In this document: positions 37,720 to 50,979 of the stretch, in pieces | How the letters are laid out: each line of letters begins with the position of its first letter | Position numbering within the stretch: position 1 is the first letter of the stretch | Origin: Capitella teleta | Taxonomy: Eukaryota > Annelida > Polychaeta > Capitellidae | Direction: 5' to 3' | NCBI GenBank assembly: GCA_000328365.1 | Contig: KB311516.1 | Location: 1-64,000 of the forward strand | Length of the DNA stretch: 64,000 nucleotides | Notes under the pieces: generated by a model | The model's database searches: none | The model's input: only the letters and a program-made list of their open reading frames with translations | Told to the model about the DNA's origin: nothing | Program-made: the position numbers and the translations under genes

Positions 37720-37755
37720 GTAAGCACACACGTACCCGGGTACGTGTGTGCTTAC
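37720..37755. repeat. 36-bp perfect palindrome
   Basis: Two 18-bp arms with no spacer: GTAAGCACACACGTACCC at 37720-37737, and its exact reverse complement at 37738-37755. The centre is CCCGGG. It lies about 230 bp upstream of the scramblase start codon. It could form a cruciform, or bind a dimeric factor; neither is shown by the sequence. Confidence 0.97.
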
Positions 37756-37985
37756 TAGCCGCAGGTCACGGCACTTTCGGCGCTGCACTGTGGTGACAGA
37801 TGATGGAGGAATTTGTTACTTTGTAAAACACATCTCCTTTCGGACTATCATGAATATATTCATGTATTTATTATCGCGCCTGCTCTGGTAGCTGTCTCAA
37901 GAGACTGTAATGACTCGGCCATTTTATGAGTCTACTGTCACAATTCGCTCATTTACAATTACAGGTCAATTTGAGACTCGAGAAG

Positions 37986-40218
37986 ATGGAGAATCCCATG
38001 TACAGTGAGTGAATCTTATGTTTCCTCATCAGCCGTCACCATTTATTTCTCAGCAAATGACCAGAAAAATGACCATGCAGTGGACCTACAGCCGAGCCAG
38101 GCACAGCGTTTGTGTTTACTGTTCACTGTGTATTTTTTTATTCTTTATAAAAAAACAGCTCAAGGTGGAATGAGTACCCAAATTGCCACTGGCTCATGGA
38201 TGCAGCGGCCGTCTGTAGCAGCTGGCTGTCCTCCGGGTCTTGAATATCTGACCTTAATCGACCAACTGTTGGTCAAACAACAAATTGAGCTGGCCGAAGG
38301 TGAGTGCGCAATCCTCTCTGATTTGCATCTGCATTGTGACCTCTTGTGACAGTTCTTCTCGGATGGGAGTGTAACAATCGTTATGCAATCACTAACTCTG
38401 TTGGCCAGCAGGTTTATTTCTGCAGTGAAGGTGGGCGATCATTTTGAATGGTGTCTTTTTAAAGATTATTTTTTTCTTAATCAGAGAGTGATGTCTGCAT
38501 GCGGCAGATGTGTAAGAATAATCGGCCGTTCACCTTCCATGTGACAGACAACACCGGCCAGGTACAACGGTCTTTGTCAAAAATTAGTAGCCTGCAATAT
38601 AGTTGGCCTGTTGTGGATCAATTCCTCGGCTTTCATGAAAAAGGTTATCGGCCAGTCACTCTTTTGCATTGAAAATAACTGCTGATCCATTGCTAGCAAA
38701 TCGTGATTGGCAACTGAAAGAAAAGGGTCACAGTATTGATCGGTAGCACTGATGTTTACACCCCTGGTGTCGTTCGGGAAAAACTGGATTCCTCAAAATG
38801 ACTGAATAACCATAATAATAATAATATGAAAAACTGCGCAATTTGAAATCTGTGCGAATGAAGTGTCCTACGGGAATACTTATGCTGCTGTGAGTTTAAT
38901 TTGAAATTGTGACAATCAAACATAAACCGCAAATTGGTCGTAGAACTCGAGCTCTGCATCAATATAATCAATGAGAATTGATTCCTTCTCCAAGTCATGT
39001 GAACATGTCCTTTAATGTCAATAGCAGTCATATTCACAATTGACCTCTGATCAATAACTATCTGGTAAACACTGCTAGAGCAGCCCTGGCTTTAATATAC
39101 TGTCCTAGTATAAATCTGTCGTCCTGTAGGAGGTCATTCGTCTCAATCGGGAGTTCAAGTGTTGCGCGATGGGATGCTGTTGGTGTGCAGGAATGGACTG
39201 CTGTGCGCACGAAGTCACAGTAGAGGCTCCGGTTGGAACGGTTGTAGGATACGCCACCCACAGGTCAGGCGTGATTTTCGCCTGCATTTTGACGTCTTGT
39301 GTTTCACCAGGAAGAGTGGCTGGCATCCGTATATAACGCTCTACAACGCCGACCACGAGCAAGTTGCCCACGTTGACGGACCCTGCTGTGTCTGTAACTG
39401 TCCGTGTTGCGGAGACATTGATTTCAAGGTGAGGTGCTGCCGCAGTGGCCTTGTTCGGTTTTCATTTATTTTTCAAATCTCCAGGTTACCAGCAAGGACC
39501 GAAGCACAGAGATTGGCAACATCAGCAAGCACTGGTCTGGGGCGTTTCAGGAGGTCTTCACAGCTGCGCAGAATTTCCAGATTTCTTGTGAGTGATTTTG
39601 AAGAATTTATATCATAAAATAATTTTGTTTGTTCCTCAGTTCCCATGGATATGGATGTGCGTATTAAGGCTGTAATGATGGGCGCTTTATTTCTTGTGGT
39701 GAGTGTTCACTGAACTCATGCTTTATGAGGAATAGGGACTTGACCCGGATTGGATAACATTAGGGTTGAATATTCTTTAGAATTATTTTGAAGATTCACG
39801 CTAAGGGTGATCAAAATATTGCGGGGGTCGACAAAGCTTTGTGTATTCCTCTGTAATTCTATTTTGTCGCTTGTCTCAGTTCTCTTATCTCATCTTATCT
39901 TATGTAACGTAACGCTTGATCGCGAATAAAGGCCTCAGTCATTTAATCGTAGTCCGCAGAAATTTCATGCTCTACAGTATAACCCATGTGTGCTCAAGTT
40001 AGTTACTCAAAGATTAATGTGACCTTTATGCACACAAATCATCAGAATTTGTGATTTAATATAAATATACACGCATGAATATTAACGCAAGATTAATTAA
40101 ACTTTAATTTTCATCATAATTATGTTATATTATGTTGAACTTTTGTTCTCAAACAAAAATATAAATATATATATTTTTTTCACTTCAGGATTTTCTTTAC
40201 TTTGAAAAACAGAACTGA
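37986..40218 (+). CDS. PLSCR: Phospholipid scramblase (PLSCR family)
   Basis: Nine coding exons: 37986-38004, 38159-38299, 38353-38430, 38485-38561, 39130-39263, 39311-39428, 39485-39587, 39640-39698 and 40189-40218. GT-AG junctions and phases fit, giving 252 aa. The PLSCR core is plain: 'CPPGLEYLTLIDQLLVKQQI', 'NRYAITNSVGQQVYF', 'RPFTFHVTDNTGQEVI', the Cys cluster 'CCAMGCCWCAGMDCC' (palmitoylation region), 'CCVCNCPCCGDIDFKV', 'GNISKHWSG', and a C-terminal hydrophobic helix 'IKAVMMGALFLVDFLYF'. The proline-rich N-terminal domain is very short (first exon only six codons), so this is smaller than human PLSCR1 (318 aa). The family moves phospholipids between leaflets, or acts in signalling, in a calcium-linked way. 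The calcium-motif position reads 'TAAQNFQISFPMD', where human PLSCR1 has acidic residues at the first and third motif positions. Paralogue number is not assigned. Confidence 0.93.
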
Positions 40219-43106
40219 GAATCTCCCTTGGCGGATATTAACATCAAAGAAAACAACATTTACCCAATATTGTCAAGATTCCCAGATTTCACATTTAAAC
40301 TTAACTAAACTCCCGTCCTGATATTTCGTGCCTAGAAGATTTCCTGCATATTTTGCTAATATTTTTCCTCTTTAAACAATTATCATGATGCTCTTTACCA
40401 CGGCATATCAAACCATATATACGGGTCATGACTCACTACTCAATTCTCAGATCTGAATTATCAAGAAATATTCCTCTCTATAGAAACCTTTTGATGGTAA
40501 ATACGAAATAGAATTACATGTAATAATACATTCCATTTTTTTTAATACAAAATCTGTATTTTTCATTTGGTGAATTTAAAAAAAATTATTCTTGTTATTC
40601 ATGTTATTTACCAGTTATTTCAATTGTATTTCTATATGTTGTCATAGTATCGTCATTAAGTTTTTATTATGAATCAATTTGCAGAAATTGTAATACTTTA
40701 ATCAGTTCAAGCGTTTGAAACAATGAGGCTTGGGTGGAGCTGAAAAAAACCCAATCGTGCTTCATGAAACCAATTATTTTGTGCATATTGAAAACTAAGA
40801 TCTGATGCAAGCTGCAATATTTTGCTCTATATTTTTCTCGTGTTTTTTAAATAATATTAATGTTTGCATTAAAAAAAAAAAAGATTGGCGTATGCTGTGT
40901 AGAATACTCAACTACTGTTTACATTCTTGAAAACGGCTAACACTGTATTGATATTTTGTCTTATTTGAACTTATCTTATACACATCCTATTACACTCAGT
41001 GTGCAATTTTGTGGTCATTTTGATGCATTTCTTCTGATTCCAGATTGTTTTAATGTTTGGTTTTTCATGGTGTGATAAAAAATAAATAAAAAATAAATAA
41101 ACTGTCACAGCTGTTTTTATCTTTGTTTTCCATGCAAGACTGAAATTTATTTGTTGGCTGGTGACTAATGCATAATTTCTGAAGAAAGTTTTGCGATGAA
41201 AACCACGCCCTAAATAATTTGTGTGATATATTTTATTGTTCAAACCGACTACAAACATAAATTCAACATGCCATCGTTGAGTCACTTTTATAAATATAGA
41301 ATATGATTATGTAGAAATATATGCACAGACACCCCATACAATAGCACATGGTCATCGAACGAAAAATCACATCGAGCTTTGAACATAAAAATTGACAGAA
41401 AGATTGCAAAGAGTTCCTCCACGCGCGAGAAAAAAAAAACAAAAAAAACCAGACACTTCCCACATCATAACGCACTCAAAGGTGCGTTATGAGTCAGAAT
41501 CATAACGTATCAGGTGTGATGTGCAGCACGGATCAGTCCCTGAGTAAGAATGATTAATTAATATTGAAGGGAAAATTATGACACACAAACGCAATATACC
41601 ACTGATAATTGTTTCTTTCTGAAAGAGCGAAAAAAGTTCAAAATTTTAAAGTTTAAAGATTTTTATTACAAATATAATTCAGTTACTTTTTTTCTTAATT
41701 TTTAAACTATTTTTCTACTTAAAATGTTTATAAATAAATGCTGTTGTTTAGGGAATTGTTTTTCAACACGTTAAAGGGGAAAACACTCTTGACTAGTGCC
41801 TGTTCAGAGGAGACACTAAATGCATTGAACAGTGAGGAATCTACGGATCTTCAGACACAGTAAGTGGAAGCCATAATGTATGGTAAGAGAAAACAGATAG
41901 GAGCAGTTATTGTACATCCGAGCCAAGCAAAAAATTTCCAATAATCGCATGTAAATTCAATTTTTGGACATAAAAAAGTTATCAAATGTCATAAATGCAA
42001 ATTTGACGCATAAATTTTGTCACTTAAGTCAAAGGCAAGAGAAAAGCATTTGAAAAATGAATTTAAAAAAAAAAAAAAAAAAAAATATTTGCAGCAATGA
42101 ATAAATTAATGTTTTCAAGGAACAAGAGAAGAAAAAAAAATTGAGCAATGAACTGGAAGAGAACAGAAAATATTTTCACGCACAAAAATTAGTTTTTCAC
42201 TAAAAAGAAAAGAAAAAGAAAAAGAAAAAGAAAGAAAAAAACTAGAGCTCATATCACAAATTCATAACTGGACAATTGTGTTTATAATTAGCGATGAATG
42301 CTAAATTGTTGATTGGACTAATTTGTAAATGGTCCATCTAATTAAACATCTAGTGCATTTCATGAGACAAATAGACCAGGCATTCAGTGGAGAGGGGAGT
42401 GTGTGCAATTAAGACTAGAATGTGATCACAATGCAGTAATTAATAAAAATATAAATTTCTTCAGTTTTTCATTTTCCACAAATTGCACTTATTTTTTTCC
42501 TTCCAATATTTATATCATGTATTTTTTTTTTTTTTAAACTCAACATTAAGAAATTTGCATGTGTTTCAAGAAATATTTGAGTTTCAGGGAAATGAATTTT
42601 ATGTAAAAATATGCAGGATTTAATTTTTCTGTGTAGATTCAAAATGACCGTATTATCCATATTTCCCAATATTCAATATAATCATGTCATTATACAGTGT
42701 ACAAAGCAAATGACAAACTTATGATACGTAACGTATCAATCAGAAGAGAAAGAATTTGATTTGATAAAATAAATTAATCATTTAGTTTTAAATCTCTAAT
42801 ATGCAAGAGAAAAAAAAAAAAAAAATAATTAGAATCCTTCCCCACACGAGAGATCCAGAGTTAAACAAGTTAAACATAGAAAAAAAAGACATTGTCGAAT
42901 AAATTTTCAGAGGTGGAGGGGGTGCATACAGAGTAAGAGCGAAGAACAGATCCAATCATAAAGCAGCGACTGTCAATGGTAGAATCACGAATGGCGATGA
43001 CGCAGTATATTAAAGAAGTCTCCCGCATCTGCACAGGTCAACCCATGTCCATCAGGAGAACTCTCCGAATGATCACTTTAGACAATTTGTCATCGTGCAC
43101 GAGCTG
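40219..43106. other. Convergent spacer: scramblase and YPEL 3' regions
   Basis: AT-rich. AATAAA motifs in 'aaaataaataaaaaataaataaa' at 41079-41101 are plausible scramblase polyadenylation signals. It contains a 28-bp hairpin of the recurrent 10-mer at 41465-41492, an A-rich tract at 42065-42086 and an (AAAAG)n-type purine tract at 42205-42240. No coding exon seen. Confidence 0.5.
41465..41492. repeat. Hairpin TCATAACGCAC / GTGCGTTATGA
   Basis: Perfect 11-bp arms with a 6-base loop (tcaaag). One of several places where the recurrent 10-mer TCATAACGCA meets its own complement; the closest parallel is at 61007-61034, which has a loop of the same length (ttcaag). Confidence 0.95.
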
Positions 43107-46100
43107 CTACTCCCATCCGTTGTCCTTAATCATGTGAGCAAGTTCAATAATGAACTTTCCTTCTTTATATTTCTGACTGGATTCAAAAGCGTGCTCCTGG
43201 AAATTGAAAAATTTATAAAATTAACGAATAATTAAATTTTTAATAAATCATAAACATGTGAACATTTATCATTCATTTACATTCATCAATATTTGAGACA
43301 TAATTATGTCAGCTAAATGAATAGGATAAATTAATTAATTGCCAGAGTACAGGTCCAGACTGCATATCCCGCCAGACAAAATTGTTTGCATAATTTAGCA
43401 GAGAATAATGTACGAGACGTCTGTCGAATACAATGCCCTAAAGTTGACATTATTACCATTCATAATTACAAATCGGGTTATAAATAGCTCATGGAACACA
43501 ACGAATACATACGATGGTAAAACCGGTTCAGAAGCATGTTTCTCTCTAAAGTCAAACAACAAGTTCAACTAAGCGGGGAAAAAAAGCGAATCAACTGCAT
43601 GTACGGGCCTCGATATGCAGGTTTTTCCCCCACAATAAAGCATGTTATCGCTGAATGAAGGGCACAGCCTTCTGCCTATGACGATACAAGCCATTAACAC
43701 CGCCTCTCGCGCATGTACTTGGCAGCCTCACAAACACAGTGAAACAACCGTTAACACAGATTCTATTTGCAGAATTGCATCATCCTATTAATAGCCACAT
43801 TTGACGTACGAGCCCCGTCTTACTACGCGGGAAGCGAGCGGGAAGCGAGCGGGAAGCGAGCGCCAAGGACCTTGAGGCCGGGAAAAATAGATCGATCAAT
43901 AAAGCCAGATCGGTGCAGTACCACAGGTCAAGATACGGTGTTTTCACAACATTGCCCTAAAATAACGCGATTTGCGAGAGAATGAATTACTTTGTACTTA
44001 CGTATTTCCAACCGAGGGTAGTTTTACAGCATTCGCAGTATATATCGGCGACTGCGTGCAATCCTGTGAGCAGAACACGCTCCTCGGCGGGGCCGCAGCC
44101 GACATTGACACTGAAAAGGAAATCGACATTGTCACCAAGACCTCACGACGAAAAACAATTAATCAGTGTCAATTTAGCAATCAGGACATTACTCATATTA
44201 CTCCTGAAGCCCACTTGACAAATTACATCATCTCTTGCCAGCTAATTTGCCAGTTGCAATGATTGCGTATAGCGGTTGCGTTGCCATGGAAACCTGAGAC
44301 CAGTACACAATGGTACATTACAGGATTCCCAAGAAGACATAAATAGGGTTTGTTGTTTTTTGTTGTTTTTTCTTGAGAATCAACCCCGGACTCGTCCTCC
44401 GAGAAACACAAGGGTACACAACAAATCGATGCAGTTCTTTTTATCAACATGGTCTGGAAGTAGGTCAAGGTCGGGAACGCCACCCGCCAATGTCATGGTC
44501 GCTAATGCTTCCAGGAGGATATTACAGATCGGCTCGTATGAGCACGGGAGAAATCCTTTTGAGGGTTCCGTCCCCAAAGGAGACATTCCAACCCCGGAAC
44601 ACGGGAGTGCAAAAAAAACAAAAAACAAAAAAAAAAAACCCCATCCATTACCGCAGAATGAAGTCAGTAGACCACGTGCCAACAAAGAAATGCTTCTAAA
44701 TTCTGCGTCGTCTATATGTAAGCGAATGTCTGTGCGGCGTAATATTCCCATATACAATCGTCATCAATACAGATCGATACGGACTGTGATGTACTTCCAA
44801 ATATAGACATGCATTGCATATGATCATTAAGAGGACTCTCGCTAGGCACGAGGCAATTGATATGCCCTCAATACACGACGCCATTATACAAAATAATACT
44901 GATGTACTACGGGATTGAATTTCCCGCCCAAAAAAAGAGAGAAGATATTTCCCGGATCGGATGGCACGGATTAGGATCCTTTTTACGATGATTTCCTCCT
45001 TTTATGATCACTTCCCAGAATGCATTGATCGCCGAAGAATTGTACAAGGAAAATAATAAAATGACAACATCGGACATTGATTCGGCGTGGGCGGCGGAGA
45101 CGGTTTCCATGGCAACGGCAGGTCGTGGATATAAATGTGCGCTTCTCCTTTTTTGTGTCTACAGGATATCTTAGATCTGGACGCTCAGATCAAAGCCATT
45201 TTATCGGCTACGTAAGTGGTGCAACGCAATTCTGCAGAGATGTAGTTGGCATTTGACATGGTCGTAGTTCTACGGACAGGACAATGAACAGGTGATCATT
45301 AACTTCAGGGAAACTGTTACGTCATTTTATATGATAATACGCCTGAATTAACACGGGTTAATATACTTTGAAGGTGTTGGCTGGAAGTCAGTTGAGGTAG
45401 ATATAATAAAAGGTTTTAATGGGATGTTTACTTACACAGAATTGAAGAGATATGCACGACCTTGACTCCCTTGAAAAGACTGAAAAATGAGAAGAAAAAA
45501 AAATTGATAAAAAAAAAATAGATAAAAAAACAACAAAGAAAGATGATAAAAATATAATAAAACAAAATAAAAATACCACGATATACAACAACATCACCAC
45601 AAAATTCACGAAAACAAAAATCTGTCAGAATATTGAGCAGAGCTTCTTGTTTTGGCGCCACGGAAATAAAACAAATCCTCCATGAACGGAACCACTACTA
45701 GGAAAACGAGTCTTTTTCCCCAGCCATTAAAAAGAAGAAAAAAAGAAAAAAAAAAAAAAAAGGAGGAAAAGGCCCATAAAGTTCTCTTTTACGGTGCAGT
45801 GCTACGCGGAGAGGGGATGGGGGCGGGAGGGGGCAGTATAATTAATCCCTCGCTGTCAGCACGCGAAGCCCTAATACAATTACGCAACAAGAAAGGAAAA
45901 AGAACTCGATGTACGAGGACGTGGCCCCAAAATGGTTACATTCAAGGTCAGGGTCCGCTCAGTCTCGAGTACTGCCAAGCGAGCAACAACTTTAAGGTCA
46001 CGAACGGAGTTTTGTGATAAGTGTATGTATATATAGAACATGTAAACAACTTGAAGAGGAAGAGGGCAGGCCGAAAGCCCTTCCCGAGGCGAGCCTTTCA

Positions 46101-46865
46101 AGGGGAATAAATGACCCTCCTCTTTGTCCCGTTTATGCGTGGAGTCCATCCCTCGCTCCTCCTGGGAGCTGTTTTTCCAGGAATTCCCCCCCCCCCCACC
46201 CGGAACGTCGGAGTTTCACTCAACTGACAGCCGCTGGCGAACGGTTTTGACAAGCATGTGTCGCGCGTTGTCATGGACACAGGCCATGTGTGATGTATTG
46301 TTGACTTGTCAATTTGTTATTTTGTAATTTGCATGAGCAATTTCTGAATTGTTATGCTGCAGCACTTGGCCCGCAGTGTATTTCATAGAACACCCAACAT
46401 CCAGAAAAAACAATCATAGATATTCACAACATCCAGAAAAATCAATCATAAATATTCACAACATCCAGACTTGCATCAGCATGCGAAATAAAAACACGCA
46501 ATTTATGAAGGAAAGTTGAATTTGAGCAACGCACAAAAAATGAAGCGTCTTTTAAATGTGCTGGATGCCTGGATCTGAATGACTGCGCAGCCAATAGTTT
46601 TAATAATTCACTCTCTCTAAATTTATTTACTTCAAAACGACAAATGAACTGCGCAGATCTAGATGCAGGAAGAAGTCTATTCGACACACAATTAAAGGAC
46701 TTTAATAATAATAATGCTGCATAATTTATATCAGTTTCATTGTTGACAATATTGACTGACCTTGGATATAAGTTCGTCGTGGTTGGCCAGGTGTGCCCGA
46801 CAGTGGACACAGCTGTATGTCCGATGGCACTGTGAGGGTAGGTAAGCCTGAAATGTTTTCACCAT
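43107..46865 (-). CDS. YPEL: Yippee-like zinc-binding protein (YPEL1-4 type)
   Basis: Four coding exons on the minus strand: 46865-46761, 45479-45436, 44110-44002 and 43196-43107. Phases join, giving 115 aa. The sequence is almost that of vertebrate YPEL1-4: '[11 protein letters not shown]', '[20 protein letters not shown]', '[16 protein letters not shown]', '[20 protein letters not shown]', '[15 protein letters not shown]' and '[12 protein letters not shown]'. The two zinc-binding pairs are CVHC and the CECC region ('[13 protein letters not shown]'), about 50 residues apart. YPELs are small, extremely conserved nuclear/centrosomal proteins tied to cell division; the molecular role is poorly known. 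Start: the ATG at 46865 sits in 'caccATGg', a good Kozak context, although the frame stays open upstream. It has 'SQCHRTYSC' where vertebrates have 'SCHRTYSC', a one-residue insertion. Confidence 0.95.
43827..43862. repeat. 11-bp tandem repeat, about 3.2 copies
   Basis: Unit 'gcgggaagcga' repeated in YPEL intron 3. A similar string, 'gcgcgggaagcgaa', occurs at 50815-50828. Confidence 0.9.
46395..46469. repeat. 32-bp tandem repeat, 2.3 copies
   Basis: Unit beginning 'caacatccagaaaaa' and ending 'atattca', starting at 46395, 46427 and 46459 (partial), in YPEL intron 1. Copies differ by a few bases. Confidence 0.9.
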
Positions 46866-49800
46866 GGTGACAGACGGCTTCGTCGTCAAGGCAACACACG
46901 AAGTGACAATGATGACAATCGCGAAGCCCAGAATCGGCTTCTGTTTGTGCTTGAGAGTGAGCTGCCTGCAAAGGAGAACCACAGTGTTACACCTCGCACA
47001 GAGAAGCGCACTTATAAGGCTTAACCTGCGATTAATGACTCAGGGGGGAAGGCAGCATGCATATTCATGAGGGTGCCTGAAATAGCTCTCTTCCCTAGCA
47101 GCAGAATTACAAGGGCAGCAGCTCCGAGGACACGCGTGCACGAGGACAGAAGCGAGGCCACCAGGCGTCCTCAACAAGTGCTTTGTTTTGTCTACAAGGC
47201 GATCCGGAGATAAACATTAACGCACCGCTGCTTGGCGAGCATGAATAGTGCATGCATGTTTACGGTCTTGACCGCCAGACTGGACACGCATTTAAACCAG
47301 TAATCTGATTACGCGTTCAGGCAGGAACAAGTCTTCTTTTGCTTCAGCGTGAGACTTGTTCGGACGCCACGTGTCAGCGATGAACAAAGACGCGAGAGGC
47401 ATTCGGGGAAATCCATTTTGAGCTCTCAATGCGTCACACGGGAATTACAGCATACGTACAGGTGAAAAGGCCCTCATGCACTCAGACGCAGTGATATCGC
47501 AGAACGCTCATTCATAACAACAGGGCTGTCAATCAGCTATGGGTTACGTAACCCTGTGCCTAGAAATCAAGCATAAATTTCCATCGAAATGAGACGTGAA
47601 TGCACGCTCCGTTTAGTATAAATGACGATGTACAAACATCGGGTGAACGCACTAAACAATAAGAAGAGGTTCTTAACACAATGCATGTAAACATCGCCCC
47701 GGCTCACGACCAAAGTGCGCTATAAATACATCAGAACTCGGTTTGCATTGCAAAGAACACGGATTCGCTGCCCGCACGGCAACAGTGCATCAATTAAATA
47801 AATTGAAACAAAAATCATTGAATTTAGAGCGTCAAAAATTGACTGTTCATATTTGATGGCGTCTGTGCATGCTAGGATAAAGCGGGTCTCTCGTATTTAA
47901 GGAATCAATTTCCGAAGCATGCATTGCGTGATTCGATAGATTTTATCGGTTAAATCAGAAGAAGTAAATAAGTAATTAACTACAGGATGTGGCTTTCATA
48001 ACAAATCCTCTTAATATTGAGGCTCCATAAACAGGTGCAATGATTTCTATTCATTTATTTAACCCTGGATAGCAATGAATGAGAGAGATGCCTTTGTTCA
48101 GGTGAAGGTGAATATGATACACTAGAGTAATAGAAGCATTCATAATTATCAATGGCAGTGAAATAATATTATCAAACATGTCAAATATATCATTAAGTCA
48201 GTGACGCTGATTTTTAAAAATAAACCTATTCTTGTATAAAGTGTGGTTATAACTTATAAAGCAATTAATTGAACTATACTATAGTATACAGTTAAGCAAA
48301 AAATTAAATAGACAAAGCCTGTTACTGACATTCTGGTATAATAAAGTGTTGGCGATATCTTCTGTTAGTTCTGTCCGTCATATTTGAACACTCGTGTCCA
48401 ATTAAACTGCTAATTAATGCAGCTGAATCACATGACTAATTATGACATCATGGCACTTAACTCCTGCTTACATCATCGCACCACATAAGCCTTCGCTGCT
48501 TCAGCATTCCGAGCTTAAATAGCTCACAAAAAAAAAAAAATTGTTTCCATGACAACAGATTATCACTCATTATTTCAATCTCATTAAAGTGATGATATTC
48601 CGCCATTCTCCTAACTGAGTTATAATTATTTGATAATTGCGAATGCAGAGTTGGTTGTAACTCTGTTCTAAGCCGAGAAACGATATGATTCAGAATTCTG
48701 GTAATGTTTGCTCGCACGTGTAATTTGAACAACATTCAAATTGCGCAACATGAAAATAATGGAGATCGCTTGTTATAATAGTGTTACCACGTGATAAACA
48801 AAGCACACAGCTGGTCACGTGATGTTTGTAAACATGACCCGAGTACGTTTCAGATCACTAACTTATCGCAGCTGATAACAGAGAGATCAGATGATAAATG
48901 CTGTCTGATATCAGCATTCAGGACCCGCTAAAAAAAACGAGACGGAAAAAAAAAATAAAAATAAAAATACATAAATGGAAGATAAAAATAAAAGATTTCT
49001 TTGTGAAAGGATTATGTTATTACTTTATTAATCAGAATTCAGCGGGCTTAACGAGATGTAATAACAATGGGCTCAGACATAATAAATCTGGCAAAAAAAA
49101 CAAAACAAAAGAAACTTGAGTCAATTACCTCGATACATATTACATAATGCAACCCCAACATGGTCATTACAAGCAGCATGCGAAGGCGTGCTTATAATGG
49201 TGAATTGATAAGGGGTATTCATTGAGGAAGAGAGATTTATTTATAGTTTAGACTGATATTCAACACGTGGTTTCAATTACAGCCTCCGTTCTTCTTTCCA
49301 TCGCCGTCTTCATCAACCACACAAAGGAAACAAAAGACCGGAAGTCAATTTGGGAGGAAACAAAGGAAAAATATGATTCCCTGATCCGGGAAGTCAGGAT
49401 GTGCTCCCAAAAAAGACAGCTTCCTCAGAAGTGCACTGTTACGGTTACCATGGTAATACTGTCTTAGCACTTTCTTGAAGAAGAAAAAAAAAGAGGCAAA
49501 AACTCGTGTAGTCCCCAAATGCGATTGCACCCAATTCAACCAATGTCTGCGTGTGACACAATGTTTTTTTTTTAATTCTACTTCTTTTCTCTCTTCACCA
49601 ATTTTAGATTACATCTGACAAATGCACTCGATCAGACAAAGAGCGATTTCATAGAATACTCTCTTTTTATATCGTAAAGTCTTAAATCTAAGAAAATTGG
49701 TGGGGAGTTTTTTTCACAGATCTCTGTAGCACTGCACTATACATGCACGATGGCATGGTAAGGTTCGGGTTGGAGAGAGAGAGAGCGAGCATTCGATCTG

Positions 49801-50979
49801 AATTATGTAATCTACAGACAGGTTGCTGAGTCAGTGGCGAGAGAGGACATATTATCCTCATATGGGGTAAATGACCTGCCCAACATAAGACACAAGACCC
49901 AAAGAAAGCTTACATGTTGACATCCCTTTCAGATTCAGCAAAAGAAAATTTCATGTTTTTCTTTCAGCCACGCATGAATACGTAATTTACAATTGCACCA
50001 GTTTAACCTCATAAGAGAGACAAAGAGATCGACCCGTATGCACCGTAAGGGTATTGATTAGCTATGAAAGTAGTTAGGACTGGCTCCAGGGTACGCAGTC
50101 AGGACAAGATTTAACAGGTTAACCAGAGTTCATGGCCTGAAATGCAAAGGTTAGGAATATAGAATTATAGATCAACATTTATCCACAGTAACAACCCTCT
50201 TTGAAATCAGCATGCATTCATGTCGTTTGTGGGGTTATTTTTATTCTAATGGGACTCTATTTGTCACGATTCTTATTTGCAGAGTCTTAGGGAACCAGGA
50301 TGTTTTGGTTATAACATAGGCTGATATCATGGTTAATTAATCAAAAGTAGTTACTTCAAGGTCATTGAACTCTGGTTGCTTGGAAACCTCAGAATAAAAT
50401 AGAGGTGCCAGATATTAAATCATCAAATTGAACAAATACGGTTACTTCTGGTATCATCGTATGTGATGCACCACTGCCCATTCGACAAACATTTATTGTC
50501 CTGAATAAAAAACAAACCTTTCTTACCTTGTATATAACAATATTATTTAAAAGATACATTTCTTAAATGGTGAAAATTTATGAAATAATGACTAAATTGC
50601 ATTTCTACGTGATCCAGTGACCTGCATGCGATTTAACTACGTACAGATTTGTCCAATATCATTACTCATAAAGTTTCGAAGTATACTAGTAATCAATTTT
50701 TATTTTTTATAGGGTAATTAATGATGACGATATTTTTTTTGCATTGAGATTTAATAAATTTTATTTCCTAGATTTAGACATTGATAACATGTATGAGGGC
50801 ACGTGCGCGAAAAAGCGCGGGAAGCGAATGAATTCGCGCCTCCTTCGGATCCAAAGCACAACGTGCTGTGTGCAGAGATCAAAATGGTGAACAAAAACAT
50901 CGTCAGCTGTCATGGGTTTGCCGAGCAAAAACATCCTCAAAACGTTGAAACAATAGTGATATAATGTACACCGACATAC
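46866..50979. other. YPEL 5' flank and spacer, no gene established
   Basis: The first few hundred bases after 46865 are the YPEL 5' UTR/promoter side. One plus-strand frame at about 49260-49467 has a hydrophobic start and a charged helical tail ('SIWEETKEKYDSLIREVRMC') after a possible acceptor at 49279, but no matching exons were found, so it is left unassigned. A GA microsatellite lies at 49774-49788. Otherwise only AT-rich non-coding sequence is seen. Confidence 0.35.

Larger units (their letters stand above)
36081..37985. other. Spacer upstream of the scramblase gene
   Basis: Non-coding. It holds a partner inverted repeat (36873-36935), purine/pyrimidine-rich short repeats such as 'cactgtcactgtgact' near 36797 and 36958, and the 36-bp perfect palindrome at 37720-37755. 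The last few hundred bases are the presumed scramblase promoter and 5' UTR; no clear TATA box is called. Confidence 0.4.

Noticed and set aside
44276-44806. 176-codon plus-strand frame in a YPEL intron
   Set aside because: Low-complexity Lys run from a poly-A tract, overlapping open frames on the other strand, no splice context and no recognisable motif.
46866-46982. Longer N-terminus for YPEL from the open frame upstream of 46865
   Set aside because: No upstream ATG in the frame, and the ATG at 46865 matches the conserved YPEL start with good Kozak context.
49260-49470. Plus-strand frame with hydrophobic start and charged helix
   Set aside because: Plausible acceptor at 49279, but the phase does not match the only other candidate exon (45173-45219), and no downstream exon was found.
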